Source: Thermoplasmata archaeon
GTDB lineage: Archaea > Thermoplasmatota > Thermoplasmata > Thermoplasmatales > Thermoplasmataceae
NCBI GenBank assembly: GCA_021819225.1
Contig: JAKARU010000077.1
Span: 1-5,221 of the forward strand
Length of the DNA stretch: 5,221 nt
Reading direction: 5' to 3'
Made by a program: the position numbers and the translations under genes
Notes under the pieces: generated by a model
What the model was told of the DNA's origin: nothing
The model's input: only the letters and a program-made list of their open reading frames with translations
Databases searched by the model: none
Shown: positions 1 to 5,092 of the stretch, piece by piece
Position numbering within the stretch: position 1 is the first letter of the stretch
How the letters are laid out: every line of letters begins with the position of its first letter

Positions 1-2
1 CT

Positions 3-461
3 GAATCTGAAAATTCACGGAAAATCGGCGTATGTTTTTATCCTGGATCAGGGAAACAGCCAAGGGATGTATTATACGAATTTGACAGGATCTATCCGGA
101 ATTAAAGGGAGATATCATATCTACCATGGCACACCAGATTCCACTGTCAAAACCGGTTGATAGGGTTGTACGGAATAACTACCTGTACACTGGCGATATG
201 GTGAATGCAGTTCTGAACACAACCGCTGGAGGATTGCAGGGGGCATTCTGGACGGGTCAGCTCGCAGCAAAGAGCATAATAAATAACAATCCTGATGAAT
301 ATCAACAGAACTGGGAATCATATGTTAAGCCATGGTTGATGAAGCATTACGAATTGCATCGCAAAATGAACCGTAAAGGTGAGAAGTCCATAGGAAGGCT
401 TATCTCTGTTGCAAGGATGATGCCAAAGTCGCTTCAAAAGAGGGTTTTTGCAGGGCTATAA
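3..461 (+). CDS. FAD-dependent oxidoreductase, geranylgeranyl-reductase type, C-terminal part (5' end outside window)
   Basis: The reading frame is open from the left edge, so only the last 152 residues are visible and the Met at 126 is internal. Visible residues 42-64 hold an IP..KP segment, a short hydrophobic strand and YTGD. Then comes an Ala/Gly-rich stretch (TTAGGLQGAFWTGQLAAKS). This matches the third FAD-binding block of the geranylgeranyl reductase / FixC flavoproteins, usually GDAAG...GGGI..A..SG..AA, where the Asp contacts the FAD ribityl or pyrophosphate. In archaea, enzymes of this family saturate the isoprenoid chains of membrane lipids, but the family also acts on other substrates and the substrate cannot be told from this fragment. 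The tail is basic (KMNRKGEKS, RMMPKSLQKR), which would suit membrane-surface association; that is inference. The Ala-Gly after GD is replaced by Met-Val, a departure from the usual block. The gene ends 119 bp before the next start and appears unrelated to the respiratory genes downstream. Confidence 0.72.
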   Translation, partial: ESENSRKIGVCFYPGSGKQPRDVLYEFDRIYPELKGDIISTMAHQIPLSKPVDRVVRNNYLYTGDMVNAVLNTTAGGLQGAFWTGQLAAKSIINNNPDEYQQNWESYVKPWLMKHYELHRKMNRKGEKSIGRLISVARMMPKSLQKRVFAGL

Positions 462-521
462 GACAATCATATAATGGGATTCCTTACGCTTTTCCTCAAT
501 GATTAAAAATAATTCACAAAT

Positions 522-562
522 ATGATAGATTATCATGAATATTTTATACTTATTTATGATAA
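522..562. promoter_or_regulatory. Promoter region of the SQR-like gene with ATGATA inverted repeats
   Basis: TTTATA at 543-548 is a plausible archaeal TATA box. Its centre lies about 35 bp before the ATG at 581, predicting a transcript start near 570 and a leader of roughly 10 nt that includes GGTGA. A second A/T element (TTATTTA, 550-556) would give a leaderless message from 581. ATGATA occurs at 522-527, its reverse complement TATCAT at 531-536 (a perfect 6-bp palindrome with a 3-bp spacer), and ATGATA again at 556-561. The 7-mers TTATCAT (530-536) and ATGATAA (556-562) flank the TATA box. This layout would suit a regulator that blocks TBP/TFB access, but no regulator is identified and AT-rich DNA produces such words by chance. 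Confidence 0.45.
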
Positions 563-571
563 CAAATGAAT

Positions 572-576
572 GGTGA
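572..576 (+). promoter_or_regulatory. Ribosome binding site GGTGA deciding the start at 581
   Basis: GGTGA matches the complement of the archaeal 16S rRNA 3' end (UCACC) and lies 4 nt before the ATG at 581. An in-frame ATG at 566 has no such site, and it would lie at or before the transcript start predicted from the TATA box at 543-548. The site therefore favours 581 as the true start. Confidence 0.5.
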
Positions 577-580
577 ATTA

Positions 581-1789
581 ATGGTAAAAAAACTCGTGAT
601 AATTGGTGGAGGTTTTGCCGGATTGAGGTTTCTCTATAACGTGAAGAAGCACCTGAAAGATAATTTTGAAATTACCCTGATAGACGAGAGGAAGACCAGC
701 CTTGAAAAACCATCATTGCCTGAAGTAGCAATGGAGGGAAAGAGTGTTTCGAAGGTTCAGATTCCATTCGAAAAAATAATGAAGAGAGGAAATGCCAAGT
801 TCGTTAATCGGTCCGTTGTTAAAATCAGCCCTGAAGATCAAAGAATAGAACTGGATAATGGAGAAAGCATTTCCTATGACTATCTCCTGATTGCTGCGGG
901 GGCCGTGAAAGATTATAATGCAATTGAAGGTTTTAATGAATACGGCTATTCTGTTTGTGATGATGTACAGGCACCGAGGTTATGGGAAAGACTGAAGTCA
1001 TTCAATGGGGGAAGGGTTGTAATAGGCTCAGCCAAAACTGAGTGGTCGAAGGAGACTCAGATCCCTCTTGCCGCTCCCTGCGAAGGACCAATAGGGGAAA
1101 TAATGTTTATGGTCGATCACTTCCTCAGGGAAAATAACCTGAGGGAGAAATCATCTATCAATGTTTTCACGCCTGGAGAAATATTCTTTGAAGATGTTGG
1201 GGAACCTGTTCACAACAATCTCAAGCCACTGATCGAGAAAAATGGAATTAGCGTGGTAACAAAGAAGGAAATCTCAAAAATAGAGGCGCAGAAGGTAAGA
1301 TTCAAGGATGGAAGTGAAATGGAGAGTGATCTGTCCATAATCATTCCTCCATATAGGGGCCCAGAATTTGTGAAGGCATCAGATGTTGGAGATGAATTCG
1401 GGTTCATCTCTACAGACAATGAAATGCGTCATCTCAAGTACAGGAACATCTTTGTTGCGGGAGACGTGAACAATCTCTCCATGCCAAAGCTTGGACACAT
1501 TGCAATACTGCAGGCAGATATTGCATTCACATCGCTCAGGAGCGAGATTACCGGGATCAGGGAGATCAAGCCATTTGAGCCTGAAATATTCTGCATAATG
1601 AACAGGGGTGGTTCGGAGGCTACTTTGATTCTCTCTGATTCACTGTTTGGTGGGAAGCATGATATTACCCTGACTGGCCAGGTAGCTCACCTTATGAAGT
1701 GGGGCTTCGATTCATATTATTATTACACAAGAGGGCACATGCCTCCAGAGGCTGTCCAGACAAGAATGGAAGAGTTCATGAAAAAGTAA
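581..1789 (+). CDS. FAD-dependent pyridine nucleotide-disulfide oxidoreductase family protein, probable sulfide:quinone oxidoreductase
   Basis: Protein of 402 residues, the usual length for SQR and type II NADH dehydrogenases. The N-terminus is a Rossmann FAD site: KKLVIIGGGFAG with glycines at residues 9-11 and 14, followed by the acidic LIDE end of strand 2. The middle holds YDYLLIAAGA (about 100-109). The second FAD block is NIFVAGD near 289-295, followed by PKLGHIAILQAD (302-313). The C-terminus has KWGFDSYYYYTRGHMP, like the membrane-binding, quinone-facing end of SQR. The protein has only three cysteines, at 126 (GYSVC), 167 (APCEGP) and 338 (IFC). SQRs use three cysteines in comparable places to oxidise sulfide and hold polysulfur, whereas NDH-2 enzymes normally lack them; this is why SQR is preferred. 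No signal peptide is seen; archaeal SQRs act as monotopic proteins on the membrane. The start at 581 is chosen over 566 because of GGTGA upstream. The gene stands alone with its own promoter. Alternatives are NDH-2 or an SQR-like flavoprotein with another donor. Confidence 0.82.
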   Translation: MVKKLVIIGGGFAGLRFLYNVKKHLKDNFEITLIDERKTSLEKPSLPEVAMEGKSVSKVQIPFEKIMKRGNAKFVNRSVVKISPEDQRIELDNGESISYDYLLIAAGAVKDYNAIEGFNEYGYSVCDDVQAPRLWERLKSFNGGRVVIGSAKTEWSKETQIPLAAPCEGPIGEIMFMVDHFLRENNLREKSSINVFTPGEIFFEDVGEPVHNNLKPLIEKNGISVVTKKEISKIEAQKVRFKDGSEMESDLSIIIPPYRGPEFVKASDVGDEFGFISTDNEMRHLKYRNIFVAGDVNNLSMPKLGHIAILQADIAFTSLRSEITGIREIKPFEPEIFCIMNRGGSEATLILSDSLFGGKHDITLTGQVAHLMKWGFDSYYYYTRGHMPPEAVQTRMEEFMKK

Positions 1790-1805
1790 TTAACGGAACA
1801 TGAAA

Positions 1806-1810
1806 TTTTT
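1806..1810 (+). terminator. Possible T-tract terminator after the SQR-like gene
   Basis: Five consecutive T residues follow GAAA 17 bp after the stop codon. Archaeal RNA polymerase can terminate on short T tracts without a hairpin. The tract is short, and the stem-loop just downstream is an alternative 3' end structure, so this is a weak call. Confidence 0.22.
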
Positions 1811-1815
1811 CGGGC

Positions 1816-1887
1816 AGTCCCAAATATCCTGAATTGTCACTGGAATCCAGTGGCAATTCAATGACTGATATTTCGACGTGTGGGATT
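1816..1887. other. Nested stem-loop (compound inverted repeat) between the SQR-like and cupredoxin genes
   Basis: The core, 1830-1860, is an inverted repeat: TGAATTGTCACTGG (1830-1843), a 3-nt loop AAT, then the complementary arm 1847-1860. That gives 14 pairs, only one of them a G-U wobble (1837/1853). Outside it, AAATATC (1822-1828) pairs with GATATTT (1867-1873). Further out, AGTCCC (1816-1821) pairs with GGGATT (1882-1887), with an 8-nt bulge at 1874-1881. Altogether about 27 pairs lie in 72 nt. The element is 26 bp past the SQR-like stop and 65 bp before the cupredoxin start, and no gene covers it. It could be a 3'-end stabilising structure, a small RNA, or a large palindromic protein site in DNA; the sequence alone does not decide. 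No T tract follows it. Confidence 0.55.
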
Positions 1888-1923
1888 TATGGTCGCAAAT
1901 TAACACAACATTTTAGGTTACGT

Positions 1924-1936
1924 GCTTAAATATTGG
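1924..1936 (+). promoter_or_regulatory. TATA-type promoter of the cupredoxin-Rieske-cytochrome b genes, probably leaderless
   Basis: CTTAAATATT contains a TATA-like core (TTAAATAT, 1926-1933) centred about 24 bp before the ATG at 1953. Archaeal transcription starts about 22-28 bp after the TATA centre, so the message would begin at or within a few bases of the start codon. AGGA at 1947-1950 is only 2 nt from the ATG, too close for normal ribosome binding, which supports a leaderless first gene. Leaderless first genes are common in Thermoplasma-like archaea. Confidence 0.5.
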
Positions 1937-1952
1937 CAATTGATTCAGGAAT

Positions 1953-2726
1953 ATGGCATCTGAAAAGGCATTTTACGCTATAATGACTGCAATAGTAGTG
2001 ATTGCAGGTGTAGGTATTGGCGCGGCTTATTATGAATCTGTCAGTAGTGTTAGCACGACTGCACCGGCTGCAGCACAGACTTCTCTCACACTGATTATAA
2101 CTCCTAACAACTGGTTCCACAACTCATCAATTAATCACAGGCAACCAGCTTATTTCATTCTTGAACCTAATGGAACCTTAGGTTCAGCTGCGAATATCTA
2201 TCTCCCTGGAAATCAGCTTATTTCTTTAACAATAATCAACTATGATAGTGGAATAAGCAGCGCACTCGGTAATGCTACTGGAAATACATCGATCCCTGTC
2301 CAGAATAACAGTTTCTTTGCAAAGGTATTCGGCACAGTTGGCAACAGGGAGTACATATACAATGGTACAAGTATGGCAGAAAACGCTACTCTGTCCGGTA
2401 ATTCTTCAAACAACATAAGCATAAACAAGGGTCAGGGATGGGCAATTTCAAGCCTTCCATGGGTTGGCAATTCCACTACTGGCGGATACTATGTAACACA
2501 CACCTTCTCAATTATCAGCGGGGGTAAGGTAATAGTGAATGTCCCAACATGGGCAGGAAATAATCCGAACGGTGGAACGGTGACGCACGCACAGTTCTAT
2601 CTCAACCAGACCTCCGGTTCAATCCTTTCATGGCAGTGTTATGCCCCATGCGGAACAGGCGCTGCTGGCTGGGGTGGAGCAATGGCGACCGTCGGCTGGA
2701 TGATGGGAAATATCCACGTGATGTAA
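1953..2726 (+). CDS. Exported, membrane-anchored cupredoxin-like protein (sulfocyanin/CuA-like, atypical metal site)
   Basis: Protein of 257 residues. Residues 8-27 form one hydrophobic segment, a signal anchor, followed by a Ser/Thr/Ala-rich linker (28-45) and a beta-type outer domain. There are 11 N-x-S/T sequons (N57 to N218), as expected of a glycosylated surface protein of an acidophile. The last 80 residues follow cupredoxin order: VTHTFSI with H183 as a first ligand, VNVP, a strand with H212, then SWQCYAPCG with the only two cysteines (C229, C233), and a Gly/Met-rich end with M244, M250 and M251. In CuA of oxidase subunit II the pattern is C-x3-C-G-x2-H-x2-M; here the His position (237) is Ala. 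In blue copper proteins such as sulfocyanin, a His also follows the Cys; here the loop reads VGWMMGNI with no His. The metal site, if any, is therefore unusual. The gene starts the Rieske/cytochrome b cluster, so a role carrying electrons from the Rieske centre is inferred. Confidence 0.68.
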   Translation: MASEKAFYAIMTAIVVIAGVGIGAAYYESVSSVSTTAPAAAQTSLTLIITPNNWFHNSSINHRQPAYFILEPNGTLGSAANIYLPGNQLISLTIINYDSGISSALGNATGNTSIPVQNNSFFAKVFGTVGNREYIYNGTSMAENATLSGNSSNNISINKGQGWAISSLPWVGNSTTGGYYVTHTFSIISGGKVIVNVPTWAGNNPNGGTVTHAQFYLNQTSGSILSWQCYAPCGTGAAGWGGAMATVGWMMGNIHVM

Positions 2727-2736
2727 AGGGATTGAA

Positions 2737-3465
2737 ATGGCTGGAAACGAAAGGGAGGAGCAGACTCCTCCAGACGCATCACGGAGGAATTTCATAAAAA
2801 TCATGGGAATCGTTGCAGTAGGGGCAGGAGCACTTGCCTTTCTGAGAGGTGGAATCCAGAATATAATTCCACCATCAGGTCCAGTTTTGAGCGGATTTCC
2901 ATCAATGAAGCTTGTTGACGCGACAGGGAAGGCCATAAGCACAAATTCACTCCAGGTCAATAATCCGGAAATTGTTACCTTTGACTACCCTCTCCTCAAT
3001 GAGCCGAATTTTCTGCTGAGGCTGGGTGACAGTAACAACAAGGATGTTGCAATCAATCCCGTAAGTGTAACAATCCCGCTTACTGGGGGGAAGTTCACGT
3101 CACCTGGAGGTGCAGGACCTTATAAATCGATTGTTGCATCAAGCGCAATATGTCAGCACCTTGGCTGTATACCTCCGGAAATAAGGTATCACACATTCAC
3201 CTCAGCTTCATTCGATGGCAAGATCCACTGCGACTGCCACGGGAGTACTTATGATCCTTTTGAAGGTTTCAAGGTTGTGACCGGCCCGACACAGAGGCCA
3301 CTGCCTAACGTTATTCTTTCCCATGAGGGAAGTGATCCGGATTCCGACGAATACTATGTAAAGAGCCTGGTAGGTCCTGTTATATATTCGCATACCAGTG
3401 ATCTGTCAGGAGGCAATCCGCTGCCATCAACAACTGAAACTACTGTTACCCAAACTACGGGATGA
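2737..3465 (+). CDS. Rieske 2Fe-2S protein of a bc-type quinol-oxidising complex (SoxL-like)
   Basis: Protein of 242 residues. SRRNFIK at 15-21 is a twin-arginine motif, followed by a hydrophobic segment (22-36), so the protein is probably Tat-exported with an uncleaved anchor, as usual for Rieske proteins. Cluster box 1 is CQHLGC (C139, H141, C144) and box 2 is CDCHGSTYD (C165, C167, H168). By family knowledge C139, H141, C165 and H168 bind the 2Fe-2S cluster, and C144-C167 form the disulfide. S170 and Y172, which raise the redox potential, are present. GPTQRPLP (183-190) is the proline loop. Twenty residues separate the boxes, more than the 13 of mitochondrial proteins, and longer spacing is also known in archaeal SoxL. 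The C-terminal tail is Thr-rich. The centre should take one electron from quinol at the Qo site of the downstream cytochrome b. The start has AAGGGA 6 nt upstream and lies 10 bp after the cupredoxin stop, implying co-transcription. Confidence 0.93.
   Translation: MAGNEREEQTPPDASRRNFIKIMGIVAVGAGALAFLRGGIQNIIPPSGPVLSGFPSMKLVDATGKAISTNSLQVNNPEIVTFDYPLLNEPNFLLRLGDSNNKDVAINPVSVTIPLTGGKFTSPGGAGPYKSIVASSAICQHLGCIPPEIRYHTFTSASFDGKIHCDCHGSTYDPFEGFKVVTGPTQRPLPNVILSHEGSDPDSDEYYVKSLVGPVIYSHTSDLSGGNPLPSTTETTVTQTTG
2754..2771 (+). other. GC-rich hairpin at the 5' end of the Rieske coding region
   Basis: GGAGGAG (2754-2760), loop CAGA, and CTCCTCC (2765-2771) form a perfect 7-bp stem with five G-C pairs, beginning 18 nt inside the gene. 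The 5' arm is itself Shine-Dalgarno-like. It could slow early translation or mark an RNA-processing point between the cupredoxin and Rieske cistrons. It could equally be an accident of the Glu-Glu-Gln-Thr-Pro-Pro codons. Confidence 0.35.
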
Positions 3466-3474
3466 GTTGATTAT

Positions 3475-5088
3475 ATGGAAATTAAGACTAATATGATTGA
3501 AAAAATTATGAATGAGCCACAGCCCATACCAAGGAAGGTTCCCGACTATATGCGTAAGGCTGGCGGCTTCATGTTCTGGACAGGGGCGATGGTTTCTGCT
3601 GTATTCCTGTACGAAGTGGTTACAGGGCTCATATTGCTGTTTTATTATGAACCCTCAAACGCCTATAACAGTACAGAAGCGTTTCTCAACACAGTTCCTT
3701 ATGGATCAATAATACTTACGACGCACCTTTATGGGGCCTATGCCATGATCGTGCTGGTGTACATACATCTTCTCAGGAACCTGTTCGTTGGTGCATATAA
3801 GAAGCCAAGGGAAATGCAGTGGCTTTCTGGTATATTGCTTCTGCTTCTTACTATCGGCGTTGGCTTCTTCGGTTATTCAATGAGCGGAGATGTACTTTCA
3901 TCGGACGCTACAGATGTTGGAAGAGGAATAGCAGGAGCAACTCCGGTGATCGGGCAGTACCTGACGGCACTCTTCTTTGGTTCAGGGACTCAACTGTCGC
4001 TGTTCCACAGGCTTCTTGCATGGCATGTTGTTCTGGCGGCCCTGATAGGGATAGTATTCCTTGCGCACTTCTTCCTTGCAGAATATAACACCATAATGCC
4101 ATCAGGCAAGGATTCTGGTGAAAGGGCACCTGCAATTGATCACGATGACGGAACGTACAAGCAGTGGTATCCGTACAACCTCATGTACATGCTGCAGATT
4201 GTACTGTATACCCTCGGAATTATTGTGGTGGTACCTTCAATACTTGCAGTGGTACCAAATGTTCCTGCATTGTTCTCGCCATTTCCACAGGTTTCAGCAA
4301 CCAGTCCCCTGGCAATGAGTGTTCCTGCATACCCCCCGTGGTTCCTCCTTTTTATCTATAAGGAGCTGGATTTCCAGTTTGCTCAGGGTCTTGGGCCATT
4401 CTACGCAACGGTCTTCTTTGCGGGCTTGCCACTTGCATACCTGGTACTTCTTCCATACATTGATACAAAAGCCTCACTCAAACTGGTTGACAGGCCCATA
4501 ACCGTTTCCTTTGCAGTAATCGGAGTCATATACCTCGCAATATTATCCGCATGGGGGGCGCTAGAACCTGGCATTGCAATTGCAAACACTGTAGTTGTAC
4601 TGTTCTACCTTGTACCCCTGATCGTAGTCCCGGCCATTGTAATAACACTTTCAAATGCGATAAAGACTGGGAGACTCAAGAATCCGTACGCGGGAGGCAT
4701 AGTGCTGTCGGCAGCCTTTTCCGGTGTTACTGCATTTGGATTAGGGATGATCGTCGTGAGTGCTAAGGGCAATTACACTCCAGGAGTTATAGCCGGGCTG
4801 AGCATCGTTGGACTCTTATTTGCAATATCCTTGTTGTTCGCAGTTGGGCTTTTCACGGGGATGTACCCGCCTTCAGTAAGGAAAGAACCGGTTCCTGTAT
4901 CAAAGAATACCTATGTCGCCTACAGTTCAGTACTCGGCATAGTCTCAATAGTTATCCTGTTCGAGATGCTTTCCATGCCATTCGGAAATGTGTATGACCA
5001 GTCACTGTATGGGATAGGCCTTGGATTCCTCTTCATAATTGGGGGTGTGATGATAAGGCTTTACAGGGGACAGTTCTACAACGAGTGA
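3475..5088 (+). CDS. Cytochrome b subunit of a bc-type quinol-oxidising complex, with C-terminal membrane extension
   Basis: Protein of 537 residues, longer than the about 380-430 of mitochondrial and most bacterial cytochromes b but similar to archaeal ones. The heme pairs are intact: H84 and H98 in the second helix, H184 and H198 in the fourth, each 14 apart, with FHRLLAWH matching the conserved start of that helix. FFGYSMSGDVLSS (131-143) and the following loop match the Qo-side cd segment. The PEWY motif is replaced by PPWF (287-290) in YPPWFLLFIYKEL. I count about 12 membrane segments by hydrophobicity: near 35-57, 79-104, 116-134, 180-202, 236-261, 306-327, 342-362, 367-393, 406-428, 436-460, 479-500 and 508-528. 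The last four or so exceed the usual eight. The protein would oxidise quinol, pass one electron to the Rieske centre and the other through two b hemes. The start at 3475 lies 9 bp after the Rieske stop; GATGAGTTGAT before it is a weak ribosome site. Later in-frame Met codons (3493, 3505) have no better site. Confidence 0.94.
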   Translation: MEIKTNMIEKIMNEPQPIPRKVPDYMRKAGGFMFWTGAMVSAVFLYEVVTGLILLFYYEPSNAYNSTEAFLNTVPYGSIILTTHLYGAYAMIVLVYIHLLRNLFVGAYKKPREMQWLSGILLLLLTIGVGFFGYSMSGDVLSSDATDVGRGIAGATPVIGQYLTALFFGSGTQLSLFHRLLAWHVVLAALIGIVFLAHFFLAEYNTIMPSGKDSGERAPAIDHDDGTYKQWYPYNLMYMLQIVLYTLGIIVVVPSILAVVPNVPALFSPFPQVSATSPLAMSVPAYPPWFLLFIYKELDFQFAQGLGPFYATVFFAGLPLAYLVLLPYIDTKASLKLVDRPITVSFAVIGVIYLAILSAWGALEPGIAIANTVVVLFYLVPLIVVPAIVITLSNAIKTGRLKNPYAGGIVLSAAFSGVTAFGLGMIVVSAKGNYTPGVIAGLSIVGLLFAISLLFAVGLFTGMYPPSVRKEPVPVSKNTYVAYSSVLGIVSIVILFEMLSMPFGNVYDQSLYGIGLGFLFIIGGVMIRLYRGQFYNE

Positions 5089-5092
5089 CTTC

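Noticed and set aside
126..461. A separate 111-residue gene starting at the ATG at 126
   Set aside because: The frame is open back to the left edge, and the upstream residues (IP..KP region and earlier) fit the flavoprotein fold. The GD block would be meaningless without its N-terminal part, so this is the tail of a longer gene.
1121..1146. Inverted repeat TTCCTCAGG / CCTGAGGGA inside the SQR-like gene
   Set aside because: It coincides with codons for a repeated Leu-Arg-Glu (FLRENNLREK) in a well-matched coding region, so coding is a sufficient explanation.
1861..1929. A 22-codon ORF starting at ATG 1861 in the spacer before the cupredoxin gene
   Set aside because: It has no ribosome site, overlaps the stem-loop and the promoter, and its product has no recognisable features.
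2628..2960. A 110-codon reverse-strand ORF across the cupredoxin/Rieske junction
   Set aside because: It is antisense to two well-supported genes, including the Tat region of the Rieske protein, and has no plausible promoter or recognisable product.
3819..4088. Cys/Arg-rich overlapping + strand ORF inside cytochrome b
   Set aside because: It is an out-of-frame shadow of the helices carrying the heme His residues; its composition is not protein-like.
4228..4256. Direct repeat GTGGTACC within cytochrome b
   Set aside because: Both copies encode Val-Val-Pro in or next to a membrane helix; chance from hydrophobic codon use.
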